From Acidobacteriota bacterium (GTDB taxonomy: Bacteria; Acidobacteriota; Terriglobia; Acidiferrales; UBA7541), in NCBI GenBank assembly GCA_027307115.1, contig DAHUXN010000044.1, positions 1 to 46,116 of the forward strand: a DNA stretch of 46,116 nucleotides, given 5' to 3'. The first letter of the stretch is position 1; each line of letters begins with the position of its first letter. This document shows positions 16,355-25,560 of this stretch, piece after piece. Under the pieces are notes generated by a model. It made no database searches and was not told the DNA's origin. It saw nothing but the letters and a program-made list of their open reading frames with translations. The position numbers and the translations under genes are program-made.

Positions 16355-17409
16355 AAGCCGCCTTCATTGCGGATTTTCAGGATGGCCAAACTGTAGCCAC
16401 TCTATTTCTTGTTCGTGAGAAGGAAATACGCACTTCGGCGCGAACGGGAAAATCCTGGCTGCGCGTCGCCCTTGCCGACCGCACCGGAACAATCGAAGCC
16501 AAAATGTGGGACAACTACACCGGCCTGTTGGAGACGTTCGCCTGCGAGGATATCGTGCGCGTGCGCGGCCGCGTGAAGCTCTACAACAACGCAAAAGAAC
16601 TGACGATTGAGCAGATCCTGATCGCCGTGGAAACGGATTACACGCTCGACGATTTTCTTCCGCACACGAAGTACGACGTGGAGAAGCTGTTCGCGCAATT
16701 GCGCGAGGAAATCGCCGTAGTGAAAAATCCGTGGCTGCGGAAGCTGCTCGATTCTTTTGTGGATGATCCGGAATGCGCGTCCAAGCTGAAGCGCGCGCCC
16801 GCGGCGATGACCATGCATCACGCATACCTGGGCGGTTTGCTGGAACACATCGTCAGTTTGTGCGGGCTTGCGAAACACATTACCCAGCATTATCCGGAAG
16901 TGGATGGAGATTTGCTGCTGACGGGCATCGTGCTCCACGATATCGGCAAGACGCAGGAGCTTTCGTATTCGCGGGCCATCGGATACACGGACGAAGGGCA
17001 ATTGCTCGGACACATCGTCATCGGTCTGGGCATGGTGCAGCGACAAATTGATGCGATTCCCGATTTTCCGAAGCCGCTTACGGCGCTGGTCGAGCATTTG
17101 ATTGTGAGCCATCACGGCGAACTGGAGTTTGGCTCGCCAAAACTTCCGTCAGTGCGGGAGGCAGTGCTGTTGCACTACTTGGATGATCTCGATTCGAAGA
17201 TGGCTGCCATGCGCGAGACACTTGGCAAAACGGCAGCGGACGAAATGTGGAGTACGCGGAATCCTGCGCTGCGGCGGAATTTGCTGAATGTGGGGGCCTA
17301 TCTGAATCCCGGTCAGCCGAAGCTCAAGACTGCGCCAGCCCCGAAAGAACAAAAACCGAGCGGCGGTCTGTTTGGAACGCAGCCGCCGGAAACGGTAAAG
17401 AAATCCTGA
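16351..17409 (+). CDS. OB-fold/HD-domain 3'-5' exoribonuclease (YhaM-like)
   Basis: A 352-residue cytoplasmic protein. An N-terminal OB fold (about 14-95; the K-x-W-x-VALADRTGTIEAKMWD stretch) binds nucleic acid, and the HD phosphohydrolase domain spans about 150-290 with the metal residues HHAYLGG (about 154) and LHDIGK (about 195). The same architecture as Bacillus YhaM, a 3'-5' exoribonuclease. Coupled to the ppiC gene by ATGA. The C-terminus is Pro/Lys-rich and poorly conserved. Confidence 0.87.
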   Translation: MKAAFIADFQDGQTVATLFLVREKEIRTSARTGKSWLRVALADRTGTIEAKMWDNYTGLLETFACEDIVRVRGRVKLYNNAKELTIEQILIAVETDYTLDDFLPHTKYDVEKLFAQLREEIAVVKNPWLRKLLDSFVDDPECASKLKRAPAAMTMHHAYLGGLLEHIVSLCGLAKHITQHYPEVDGDLLLTGIVLHDIGKTQELSYSRAIGYTDEGQLLGHIVIGLGMVQRQIDAIPDFPKPLTALVEHLIVSHHGELEFGSPKLPSVREAVLLHYLDDLDSKMAAMRETLGKTAADEMWSTRNPALRRNLLNVGAYLNPGQPKLKTAPAPKEQKPSGGLFGTQPPETVKKS

Positions 17410-17855
17410 TGAGCACCAGCGTTAAAAGTGTCCAACCGGAGGGCCAATATGCGCGGCGACGCTCGTTGCTGGAGCTTGCCCCTCTGGAATTGGATTGCAT
17501 GACGGCGTTGTGGCTTTTGGGCGAGGGCACCGTGCGTGAAATTCGTGAAACGCTCGCGCCGCGCCGCCCGCGCGCCTACACAACTATAATGACGATCATG
17601 GACCGGCTGACGCAGAAGGGAATTGTGGAGCGGCAACGTACCGGCCGCGCATGGAAATACCGCGCCAACCTAAGCAAGGAAGCCGCGCGAGCGCACGCCG
17701 TGGCGCAGGTGGTGGAGAATTTCTTCGGCGGCTCGATGGAAGAGTTGCTCGCGCAGATGACGGACGCGGATGGGCGCCGCCTCGCCGGCCGTGCCGAAAG
17801 TATTGCGCCAGAAGCGCCTGCGAGTGTTTCTTTACCTGGCAAGACTTCTCTGTAA
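17409..17855 (+). CDS. BlaI/MecI/CopY-family transcriptional regulator
   Basis: A 148-residue protein starting at ATG 17409, which overlaps the previous stop by one base. A winged helix covers about residues 20-90 (TALWLLGEGTVREI, YTTIMTIMDRLTQKGIVERQ, then a wing with RAWKYRA). Family members repress beta-lactamase or copper genes and are cut by a BlaR1-type sensor; no BlaR1 is in the window. Placement in a housekeeping operon suggests either autoregulation or a different role. The C-terminal third is not conserved in the family. Confidence 0.88.
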   Translation: MSTSVKSVQPEGQYARRRSLLELAPLELDCMTALWLLGEGTVREIRETLAPRRPRAYTTIMTIMDRLTQKGIVERQRTGRAWKYRANLSKEAARAHAVAQVVENFFGGSMEELLAQMTDADGRRLAGRAESIAPEAPASVSLPGKTSL

Positions 17856-17861
17856 ACTCTC

Positions 17862-18851
17862 ATGTTCCCCGCTGAACTAAGAATTCGCAATCTCTCGATT
17901 CGCCCGGCGACGCTGCTCGCGCCGATGGCGGGCGTTACGGACACCATATTCCGCCGCGTGATCCGTAGTCTTGGCGGATGCGGGCTGATCATGACGGAGT
18001 TCGCCAGCGCCGAAGGCGTGACGCGCAGCGCGGCGAAAACGCTCCGATATCTTTACTTCGATCAGGATGAGCACCCGATTGCGGCACAGCTTTTCGGTGC
18101 AAACCCTGAAGTAATGGCGACGGCCGCGGCCCTTGTCGAGGACCTGGGCTTCGATCAGATCGATATCAACCTCGGCTGCCCGGCGAAAAAAGTGGTGAAG
18201 TGCGGCGGCTCCGGTTTGCTGAAAGATTTGCGACAACTCGAACAGGTGTTGGGGGCTGTGCGCGTGGCGGCAAAAATTCCCATGACCATCAAAATGCGCT
18301 CGGGATGGGACGAAGCGAATATCGTCGCCGTCGAGGTGGCACGCATGGCGGAGGGGATCGGCGTCGAGGCCGTTGCCGTGCATCCGCGGACGCGCACGCA
18401 AGCCTATTCCGGGCAGGCCGATTGGTCGATTATCGCGCGCGTGAAACAGGCGGTGAAAATTCCGGTGATTGGCAACGGCGATATTCGCGTCCCTCAGGAT
18501 GCCGAGCGAATGATTGCGGAAACGGGGTGTGACGCCGTGATGATCGGCCGCACGGCGGCGACGAATCCGTGGATTTTCCGGCAGATGGGGCAGTATTTCG
18601 CAACGGGGCATTACGACGAGCCAAACGAGACAGACCGTTATCGTTTGCTTTCAGGCTATTTCCGCAGCCTGGTCGCGGCGGATTTGCCGGATGCGATTGG
18701 AAAAATGAAGCAGTTCGCCTGCTGGTTCACGCACGGCGTGAGGAACGGCGGAGAATTGCGCCACGAAGTGCACTCGGCGCGCATTCCGTCAGAAGTACTC
18801 GAGCGCGTGGACTCATTTTTCACGCGCGTCGCGGACGCTTACGGCGCATAG
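17862..18851 (+). CDS. dusB: tRNA-dihydrouridine synthase B
   Basis: A 329-residue FMN enzyme that reduces uridine to dihydrouridine in the tRNA D loop. A TIM barrel carries APMAGVTD at the start, the catalytic Cys in the NLGCPAKKV motif, KMRSGWD, and GNGDI plus the GRTAATNPWIF phosphate-binding end, then a helical C-terminal domain. Length and motifs fit DusB. It is the last gene of the plus-strand operon that begins with rfaE2, and converges on rsmI with 12 bp between stops. Confidence 0.95.
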   Translation: MFPAELRIRNLSIRPATLLAPMAGVTDTIFRRVIRSLGGCGLIMTEFASAEGVTRSAAKTLRYLYFDQDEHPIAAQLFGANPEVMATAAALVEDLGFDQIDINLGCPAKKVVKCGGSGLLKDLRQLEQVLGAVRVAAKIPMTIKMRSGWDEANIVAVEVARMAEGIGVEAVAVHPRTRTQAYSGQADWSIIARVKQAVKIPVIGNGDIRVPQDAERMIAETGCDAVMIGRTAATNPWIFRQMGQYFATGHYDEPNETDRYRLLSGYFRSLVAADLPDAIGKMKQFACWFTHGVRNGGELRHEVHSARIPSEVLERVDSFFTRVADAYGA

Positions 18852-18863
18852 AATGCGCTCGCT

Positions 18864-19742
18864 TCAGGAATTCTCTTCGGCGATCAGACGTTTGTAGGCT
18901 TCGCGCTTGGCGATGCCGAATTCCCTGGCTGCCTGTTTCAGTGCCGCTTTTCGGTCGACCCCTTGCGCAGATTCGATTTCCGCAACGCGCTCCGCCAACG
19001 AAATAGATTCAGTCTGGCGAACCGAGTCTGGCGCAGATTTTATTTCCGGCGGGGCGATAAGAAGAGTGATTTCCCCGCGTGCGGGCTTTTCGGCGAGCGC
19101 CGCGATCAGTTCTTCGATGCGCCCGTGAAGAAATTCTTCGTGGAGTTTCGTCAGCTCGCGCGCAACCGCTGCGTGGCGATTGCCGAGGATTTCGAGCGCA
19201 TCTTCGAGCGCGGCGCGAAGGCGATGCGGCGCTTCGTAGAAAACCATGGTGCGCCGCTCGGCGTCGAGCTCGCGCAGACGGCGCCGCCGCTCCGCGGGGC
19301 GCGCGGGCAGAAAACCGATAAACGTAAACTCCTCCGAAGGCATGCCGGATGCGGCGAGCGCGGCGATGATTGCCGAAGGTCCAGGAATCGGGATCACCGG
19401 AAGTTTGTGGCGCAGGCAGAGAGAAACCAGGCGGTGGCCCGGGTCGGAGATGACCGGCGTTCCAGCGTCACTGACCAGGGCGATCCGCGCGCCCTCCTCG
19501 ATGCGCAGCACCAACTCCGCGGCGCGGGTCATTTCATTGTGTTCGTGATAGCTTTCGAGCGGTTTGTGAATGTCGAAGTGCGAAAGCAGCTTCAGCGTCT
19601 GGCGCGTGTCCTCGCAAGCGATTACATCAGCTTCTTTGAGCACGCGAAGCGCGCGAAGGCTGATATCTTCGAGATTGCCGATGGGCGTGGCCACCAGGTA
19701 CAGGCAGCCGCGTCCGGAATTGTCAACTTGTGCGGAAATCAT
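18864..19742 (-). CDS. rsmI: 16S rRNA (cytidine-1402-2'-O)-methyltransferase
   Basis: A 292-residue SAM-dependent enzyme that methylates the ribose of C1402 in the decoding centre. The tetrapyrrole-methylase fold shows LYLVATPIGNLEDIS, the EDTR motif, VSDAGTPVISDPG and the PGPSA loop. A C-terminal stretch (about 225-292) carries the HTH-like tail seen in full-length RsmI. The start at 19742 fits the family. The frame is open to 20039, but the extra residues overlap fmdB in antisense and are not credible. Confidence 0.93.
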   Translation of the reverse strand: MISAQVDNSGRGCLYLVATPIGNLEDISLRALRVLKEADVIACEDTRQTLKLLSHFDIHKPLESYHEHNEMTRAAELVLRIEEGARIALVSDAGTPVISDPGHRLVSLCLRHKLPVIPIPGPSAIIAALAASGMPSEEFTFIGFLPARPAERRRRLRELDAERRTMVFYEAPHRLRAALEDALEILGNRHAAVARELTKLHEEFLHGRIEELIAALAEKPARGEITLLIAPPEIKSAPDSVRQTESISLAERVAEIESAQGVDRKAALKQAAREFGIAKREAYKRLIAEENS

Positions 19743-19875
19743 GGCGGTGCAGGCGTAAAAATTCGACGTCGCAGTGAAGTTTAGCACAACGCGCGCAGCC
19801 TTACGGAAGAACCGCTGTGCGGCGGTGTTGCGGGACATGGTAAGATTTTGCGCGGGTGAAACGAGGGTAGCGAAC

Positions 19876-20226
19876 GTGCCACTGTATGAATACAAGTGCG
19901 TCAAGTGCGGCCACCGATTTGAAAAAATCGAGAAAGTGACGGCCTCGGAGACCAAAAAGTGCCCGAAATGCGGCGCACGAGCGGAGCGCATGGCTGCCGC
20001 GCCCGCCATCCAATTCAAGGGCTCTGGCTGGTACGTCACGGACTATGCGGGCAAAAACTCCGACGGCACGTCGAAGGATGCGAAGGCAGCGAAAGACTCC
20101 AAGGAATCGAAAGAAGCGAAGGATTCGAAAGAGTCCAAGGAATCGACCGCTTCGAAAACCACGGAGAAGGCAGCCACAGCTTCAGAATCGTCGAAACCTT
20201 CCTCGAAGAAAACGAAAGAGAAGTAG
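19876..20226 (+). CDS. FmdB-family zinc-ribbon protein with long Lys/Ser-rich tail
   Basis: A 116-residue protein from GTG 19876, with GAGGG upstream. Residues 1-50 are the FmdB zinc ribbon: PLYEYKCVKCGHRFE, then CPKCG, and a GSGWYVTDY block. From about residue 62 to the end the chain is low-complexity, built from repeats of about eight residues (KDSKESKE and variants). These are echoed at DNA level at 20090-20150 and are likely unstructured. FmdB proteins are regulators or metal-binding proteins of unclear role. It lies head to head with rsmI and converges on galU. Confidence 0.88.
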   Translation: MPLYEYKCVKCGHRFEKIEKVTASETKKCPKCGARAERMAAAPAIQFKGSGWYVTDYAGKNSDGTSKDAKAAKDSKESKEAKDSKESKESTASKTTEKAATASESSKPSSKKTKEK

Positions 20227-20250
20227 CGCGTTCACCGGTCAAAATTTCGC

Positions 20251-21144
20251 TTAAAATTCCATGGCTTTCAGGTAGGCGCGAAACTCGTCGCCAAATTCGG
20301 GATTTTTTAGCGCGAATTCCACGGTTGCCTTCAAGAAGCCCAGCTTGTCTCCCGCGTCGTACGTTTTTCCTTCCGTAATCAGGGCCCACAATCCCTGTTC
20401 GCGCGCCAGCGCACGCAGGCCATCCGTAAGTTGGATTTCACCTCCGCGGCCGGGTTTCGTCTTTTCGAGATGATCAAAAATTTCTGGCGGCAGGACGTAA
20501 CGTCCCGTGACGCTGAGATTCGATGGCGCTTTTTCCGCGTCGGGCTTTTCGACAAGATCCAAAATCTGCCGCAGACGCTCGCCCCACTTGCGCTCCGTGG
20601 CGGGCCGGGCGTCCACAATTCCGTAAAGATGGATCAGTTCGCGCGGCACCGGCTCGACTGCAATCGCGCCGATTCCTGTTTCCTCGTAAACGTCGCACAG
20701 CGCGCGCGTGGCGGGTTTTGGGCCGTCACAGATTACGTCGCCAAGCAGCACGGCGAAGGGCTCGTCGCCCACAAGCTCACGCGCGACAAGAACTGCGTGG
20801 CCCAGACCGAGCGGATCGCGCTGGCGCGTGTAGCTGAAATGAATTTTCGCTCCGATGTCGCGCACCAAATCGGCGCGCGCAGTGTCGCCCTTGTCGCGCA
20901 GGAAACGTTCGAGCTCGGGAGCCTGATCGAAATGATCTTCAATCGCGTTCTTGCCGCGGCCCGTTACGATAATGATGTTCTCGATTCCGGACGCGGCGCA
21001 TTCCTCGACGGCGTATTGGATCAGCGGCTTGTCGACGATCGGCAGCATTTCCTTTGGCTGCGCCTTTGTGGCGGGCAGAAAACGAGTGCCAAGGCCTGCC
21101 GCGGGAAAAACGGCGGTGCGAACGCGTTTGGGTTTGTCAGTCAT
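20251..21144 (-). CDS. galU: UTP-glucose-1-phosphate uridylyltransferase
   Basis: A 297-residue cytoplasmic enzyme that makes UDP-glucose, for LPS, capsule and osmoprotectant sugars. The N-terminal FPAAGLGTRFLPATKAQPKE nucleotide-binding loop, the DKPLIQYAVEE segment and the GLGHAVL motif are intact. The GKTYDAGDKLGFLKATVEFAL C-terminal end is typical. There is no N-terminal extension, and ATG 21144 is the natural start. It stands alone on the minus strand with about 290 bp of upstream sequence. Confidence 0.95.
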   Translation of the reverse strand: MTDKPKRVRTAVFPAAGLGTRFLPATKAQPKEMLPIVDKPLIQYAVEECAASGIENIIIVTGRGKNAIEDHFDQAPELERFLRDKGDTARADLVRDIGAKIHFSYTRQRDPLGLGHAVLVARELVGDEPFAVLLGDVICDGPKPATRALCDVYEETGIGAIAVEPVPRELIHLYGIVDARPATERKWGERLRQILDLVEKPDAEKAPSNLSVTGRYVLPPEIFDHLEKTKPGRGGEIQLTDGLRALAREQGLWALITEGKTYDAGDKLGFLKATVEFALKNPEFGDEFRAYLKAMEF

Positions 21145-21212
21145 GAGTCGCGCCTCGAAAAAATCCGGGCTTCAAGTTACGTGGAGCGCCGGAAGTTGTC
21201 AATGCGGCGGAT

Positions 21213-21244
21213 GGCGGGCAATTCCCGATGACGCGTTGCCCGCC
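21213..21244. repeat. GC-rich hairpin upstream of galU
   Basis: GGCGGGCAA (21213-21221) and TTGCCCGCC (21236-21244) form a perfect nine-base stem around 14 bases. No T-run follows on either strand, so it is not an obvious terminator. It lies about 70 bp upstream of the galU start and may be a regulatory or repeat sequence. Confidence 0.5.
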
Positions 21245-21430
21245 AACTGAACTACCTCCCAGTTTCCCCTCATCCGTCCGCGATTCGGTCAGCGCGACCA
21301 TCTGCTCGAGCAGAAGGCTTCCCCCTTTCGTCAAAATCGGAAGTGGCTAACACCTTACTTCCTGCATTTGCCGGATGATATGCCCTGTGATATAAGCTTG
21401 CGCAATTCTTTCTAATCGTCGGAGGGACGC

Positions 21431-22993
21431 ATGTCCGCCCATTTATCCGCGGTCTTCCTGCGGTCGGGTTTAGCACTTTCCCTTCTGCTTTCTGCGTCGT
21501 GGGCGCCTGCGAGGCATCAAGCCACAGTCACCGCGAGCACGCGGACGAGTTACATTTACTTCCAGAGAACCAGAAGGCATGAGAAGTACGGCACGCCAGA
21601 GGTTTTTCAGCAGGTCGTCAACGAAATCAACCAGTATTTGAGCGCGAACGGAGTTGTGGCGCTGATGGAAGGCAACACCATCGCGGTGGGAAACGAGCTA
21701 CCTTTGTCGGCGGTTCAGGAAATGGCTCGCGATTCGGGGGCGGCTTACCTGCTGTATGTGGTGGTTGATCGACCGATGTCCAAGTGGCTCAAGGTGACCA
21801 TGCAATGCTTCGATACGTCGGGCCGGGAGGTGTGGCGGGAGGAGGCATCGGCTGGCGGCGGATTGACGGGTCGCGCAGCGCCAGGCGACACTCTACAGAA
21901 GCTTCGTGATGAATTAAATCTGCGGCTGGGGCAGCCAGGACTGCAGCAGCGCGCATCGGCGCAAAAACAGCGACCGAGCGTGTCAAGCTCCGACCAAGAA
22001 TCAGTCTCGACCGAGCCCATATCCGAGGCACACCCGTCAGTTACCGCGTCGGAGACTCAACCTGCTCCGCCGGTTGACCAGGAAGGTTCGGGAACGACTG
22101 TTCGTCTTGCCAACGGTACTCCTGTCCATTTGTTGCTCGTGCAGTCTGTCTCCTCGAAGGACGCCCACCAGGGAGGCACTGTAAAACTCCAGGTCCTGGG
22201 TGATGTAAGGGTGGGAAATCTGGTTGTCATCGCCAATAAAGCCCCGGCGACCGCCATCGTCGAAACCGCCCAAGGGGCAGGACGCGCCTGGAAGAGGGGA
22301 AGTCTGCTATTGAAGCTGGACACTGTCACATTGGTCAACCAGCAGCAGCAACCACTACGGGCATGGAATGCAGTCCGGGGTAAAGACACCGAGGCGGCGG
22401 CAGATTGGACGAATGCGGTATGGCAGAGCTACGGATTTGGTCTGCTCTTTTTGCCCTTTGCTCCACTGCAGCACGGGAATGACGCGGTGTTGCACCAGGG
22501 GACCGTGCTGGAAGCGGTGATCAACGGGGATGTCCTGTTGTCCCGATCCGTCATTGTGGCGGCTCAACGGAAACCTGCAGAAACACGACACGGACCCGCT
22601 TCGGTGACCTTCTACTACCCGGATTTTGGAGACGGAAACGCCGTCAGTGTCTGGTGCGGACAGGTCAAACTTGGGCTTCTGAAGAGAGGCAGTAAGTTCA
22701 CAGTAATCTTGCCGCCCGGCAGGTACTGGCTCAGAACTTGGAATTCGAGAAGGAGTCCCATTGCTGAACTGGTAGTGGAAGACGGAGAGGAACAATACGT
22801 GAGAGCCATCCCAACGAGCCATAGAACTGGGTTGGATGTGACCTGGCTGGAGCACTTTGCCGTGGTTCCCCACGATGTGGGTGAAGTGCAATCCGCGGAA
22901 ACATCTTCGGCAAAATCCCGGAATGTGCAAGACCCAAGCAAACTCGATCTAGCACTTCTTCATTCTGATCCGCGGGTGCAACAAAGGAAATAA
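21431..22993 (+). CDS. large exported protein of unknown function
   Basis: A 520-residue protein with GGAGG before ATG 21431 and an N-terminal signal peptide (hydrophobic about 10-28). Residues about 50-170 resemble the CsgG/FlgO-like nucleotide-independent fold that senses or assembles periplasmic complexes (EVFQQVVNEINQYLSANG, then DSGAAYLLYVVV). A Ser/Gln/Pro-rich linker (about 175-215) follows, then a beta-rich domain (about 220-390) opening with TVRLANGTPVHLLL, and a C-terminal beta-sandwich-like region (about 395-485). I cannot name a family. No lipobox is seen. It stands alone between galU and tsaD. Confidence 0.8.
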   Translation: MSAHLSAVFLRSGLALSLLLSASWAPARHQATVTASTRTSYIYFQRTRRHEKYGTPEVFQQVVNEINQYLSANGVVALMEGNTIAVGNELPLSAVQEMARDSGAAYLLYVVVDRPMSKWLKVTMQCFDTSGREVWREEASAGGGLTGRAAPGDTLQKLRDELNLRLGQPGLQQRASAQKQRPSVSSSDQESVSTEPISEAHPSVTASETQPAPPVDQEGSGTTVRLANGTPVHLLLVQSVSSKDAHQGGTVKLQVLGDVRVGNLVVIANKAPATAIVETAQGAGRAWKRGSLLLKLDTVTLVNQQQQPLRAWNAVRGKDTEAAADWTNAVWQSYGFGLLFLPFAPLQHGNDAVLHQGTVLEAVINGDVLLSRSVIVAAQRKPAETRHGPASVTFYYPDFGDGNAVSVWCGQVKLGLLKRGSKFTVILPPGRYWLRTWNSRRSPIAELVVEDGEEQYVRAIPTSHRTGLDVTWLEHFAVVPHDVGEVQSAETSSAKSRNVQDPSKLDLALLHSDPRVQQRK

Positions 22994-23236
22994 GCGCCAT
23001 TCCCGGCCGTCGTGTACTAGGGGTTGTAAATTGTTAACTCCATTCTGGCCGCATTGTCTGCGAGTCGGAAGGTATCGGGGGCGTGCGGAACGTGCCGCCG
23101 GCTGGTGGGACGTGTAGTCGGGTTATCGGGAACGGGTCCCGCTACGATAGACGGGCTCTGCTGACAGCTGTGGAGCTCGAAAAAGTGCAGAAACCAAAGC
23201 GGCGTCGAGTCGCGGCGCAGCCGTTGGTCCATGAGC

Positions 23237-23242
23237 TATACT
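23237..23242 (+). promoter_or_regulatory. candidate -10 element of tsaD
   Basis: TATACT matches five of six consensus bases and lies 35 bases upstream of the GTG start. No good -35 is seen 17 bases before it, so it may need an activator. Confidence 0.35.
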
Positions 23243-23276
23243 AGCATGACCGAATAAGACCAAAGGGAAGCGTGGA

Positions 23277-24428
23277 GTGACGTTGCGAATTTTGGGAATT
23301 GAGTCTTCGTGCGATGAGACAGCGGCCGCCGTTGTCGCCGATGGCGCGACAATCCTGTCGAGCGTCGTCGCATCGCAGGTGGACATTCATCGTAAATACG
23401 GCGGCGTGGTGCCGGAACTGGCGTCGCGCGAGCATCTGCGGCAAATTGTGCCCGTGGTGCGCGAAGCGGTATTGCAGGCAGACATCGCGCTCCGAGATAT
23501 CGATGCGGTCGGTGTCACCCAAGGTCCTGGACTCGTAGGTTCTCTGCTCGTCGGTCTGACCTACGGCAAAGTGCTGGCGCTGGCGCTCGGGAAGCCGCTG
23601 ATTGGCGTGAATCACCTCGAAGGGCATGTGCACGCGGTTCTGCTCGAAGCTCATGCAGGGGGACGCGCGCCAAAATTGCCGGCGATGTGCCTGATCGTGT
23701 CGGGCGGGCACACGTTGCTCTATCGCGTGGAGGCGAAAAGCAACGCCAGCGGCAATGGCGCGTTGCAGCTTTCGTATTCCCGCGTCGGAGGAACGCGCGA
23801 TGACGCGGCTGGCGAGGCTTACGACAAAGTCGCAAGAATGCTCGCCCTCGGATATCCCGGCGGCCCGATAATTGACAAACTGGCCGTGCACGGAAACCCG
23901 TCCGCGGTGCGATTCAATGAGCCCAAGATGGGTGGCAACCAGTACGATTTCAGTTTCAGCGGAATCAAAACGGCCGTTCTCTACTATTTGCGGAAGCGCC
24001 CGGAATTGCAGCCGGAGATTGACGCGCGCGAGCAGGCTCTCGCTCGCGGCGAAAGAAATGCAGACGCGCTGCGTGTGCTTTCGAGCGCGACAACCCTCGA
24101 CTTGGTTGCAAGCTTTCAGCATGCCGTCGTCGAGGGCTTAATTCGACGTACTCTTGCCGCGGCGGAGCAGTTCGGCGCCGCATCCGTGCTGGTTTCAGGC
24201 GGCGTTGCGGCGAACCGCGAGTTGCGGACGAGATTTGAAGAGGAATCGCGGAAGTACGGTCTCGAAACATTTTTCCCCAGCCGCGCGCTTTCCACAGACA
24301 ATGCCGCGATGATTGCGGCGGCTGCGTATCCGCGGCTTGTGGCAGGCGAGCGAGCGGATGCGTCGCTCAATGCGCAGCCGAATTTTCCGTTGGGGAAAGT
24401 AGTCGAGAGTTTAGAGTTGAAAGTTTAG
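23277..24428 (+). CDS. tsaD: tRNA N6-threonylcarbamoyladenosine transferase
   Basis: A 383-residue ASKHA-fold protein that transfers threonylcarbamoyl to A37 of ANN-decoding tRNAs, as part of the TsaBDE complex. ESSCDETAAAVV at the N-terminus, the metal-binding HLEGH pair in NHLEGHVHA, and the phosphate loops SGGHT and GGVAANRELR are all present. GTG 23277 is used, with AAGGGA about ten bases upstream. Partner tsaB is encoded 6.5 kb downstream, at 30.9 kb, so the pair is not in one operon. Confidence 0.96.
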   Translation: MTLRILGIESSCDETAAAVVADGATILSSVVASQVDIHRKYGGVVPELASREHLRQIVPVVREAVLQADIALRDIDAVGVTQGPGLVGSLLVGLTYGKVLALALGKPLIGVNHLEGHVHAVLLEAHAGGRAPKLPAMCLIVSGGHTLLYRVEAKSNASGNGALQLSYSRVGGTRDDAAGEAYDKVARMLALGYPGGPIIDKLAVHGNPSAVRFNEPKMGGNQYDFSFSGIKTAVLYYLRKRPELQPEIDAREQALARGERNADALRVLSSATTLDLVASFQHAVVEGLIRRTLAAAEQFGAASVLVSGGVAANRELRTRFEEESRKYGLETFFPSRALSTDNAAMIAAAAYPRLVAGERADASLNAQPNFPLGKVVESLELKV

Positions 24429-24447
24429 AGTCGAAACGCGAGCCAGC

Positions 24448-25560
24448 CTATTTCTCGTAGAGATACGCGGTGCCGTCCTGCGAGACAGCGTAAAGCGTAT
24501 GGCCGTCGTGGCTCCAGCGCAAGCTGGCGATTCCTTCCGCCCAGCATTCGTCCAGAATCGTGTTGCGCTGCAAATCCGCGATGAAGATGCGGCCTTTCGC
24601 GGAACTTTTCAGCCACGAATTGTAGAACGCGCAAATTGGAAGTGACGGATGGCAGTGGCAAAGCTCGGCCGCAAAGGGCAGCGAAGACGGAGTTCCCCCT
24701 GCCGAGTCGAGCGAATACACCTGACCGGAAGCGCAGAATACAAGATGACGCGCGTCGCTCAACCAGCATAAATCCGTGACGTGGCCCGTGGTATCGAATC
24801 GGCCAACCGTTTCGAGCGTCGGTGGCCGGACGAGAACGATGGAATCGTCGGACCACTCGCCGTCAAATTCCAGAACCGTGGCGAGCGATTTATCTTTCGC
24901 GCAAAACGCCGTCGCGCCAAAGCCCCAGAATCTTCCGCGATCATCCGCATCGTCATCGTCCGGCGATGTGTCGGCAAAGGTCCCGCGATCGAGTTGAGAG
25001 AGCGGCTCGAATTCTTCCGGAGAACGGCCTGCCATCCACAACATCAAGTTCGCATTCTCGGAGCCGTCAGATGCCGCAGCGAAATATTTTCCGCTGGTTG
25101 ACCAGATAAGATGCGCGGGGAAAACGCGGAAAGGCGCGAAACGCCCGGTGAATTTTCCTTCGCGAGCGTCGAAGTAATGAAGCTCCGGTTGCCATGTGCC
25201 GGAAGCGGCGATCAATGACTCTCCCGTGGGCGACCACGCGAACGACGCCGGAAAATCGGGCCTCGCGACCAGCGGTTCGTCGGGCACGCCGATCACCGAG
25301 GGCGTTCCCGTTAATTCCAGATCGCAAATTTCGATTCGTTGGCTCAGGTCGCGTCTCGCCGCCGAATATGTTGCCACGTGGCCTCGGGGTGAAACGGAAA
25401 GATGCTGGCGCGACTCGGCGAACGCTTGCTTGACGTTCCACCGCGAAGTTTGCGGGAATTCGCGAATCCCGCGGAGCACGAGAGACGATGAGAGCACCGT
25501 GATTCCGTTCGTCGGTCTGCGAACGATTCCGCGACTTTCACGCCGCGCGCGCGGAGGCAT
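24448..25560 (-). CDS. beta-propeller (WD40/TolB-like) protein
   Basis: A 370-residue protein with no signal peptide. It shows at least five repeat units of about 45 residues, each ending in a strand with an aromatic-Ser-Pro-x-Gly or Trp-Ser turn (FAWSPTGESLIAAS, LIWSTSGKYFAAAS, CWLSDARHLVFCAS, LRWSHDGHTLYAVS), the mark of a cytoplasmic beta-propeller. An acidic Asp-rich loop (SPDDDDADD) lies near the middle. ATG 25560 overlaps the stop of the J-domain gene upstream (TGATG), so the two are made together. It is probably a protein-interaction partner of the J-domain protein. Confidence 0.75.
   Translation of the reverse strand: MPPRARRESRGIVRRPTNGITVLSSSLVLRGIREFPQTSRWNVKQAFAESRQHLSVSPRGHVATYSAARRDLSQRIEICDLELTGTPSVIGVPDEPLVARPDFPASFAWSPTGESLIAASGTWQPELHYFDAREGKFTGRFAPFRVFPAHLIWSTSGKYFAAASDGSENANLMLWMAGRSPEEFEPLSQLDRGTFADTSPDDDDADDRGRFWGFGATAFCAKDKSLATVLEFDGEWSDDSIVLVRPPTLETVGRFDTTGHVTDLCWLSDARHLVFCASGQVYSLDSAGGTPSSLPFAAELCHCHPSLPICAFYNSWLKSSAKGRIFIADLQRNTILDECWAEGIASLRWSHDGHTLYAVSQDGTAYLYEK

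Noticed and set aside
20090-20160. Short tandem DNA repeat as a CRISPR or VNTR array
   Set aside because: The repeats are in frame inside the fmdB tail, are imperfect, and have no spacers; they encode a low-complexity protein segment.
21213-21244. Hairpin read as a galU terminator or tRNA-like element
   Set aside because: It is upstream of galU, not downstream, lacks a T-run, and does not fold as a tRNA.
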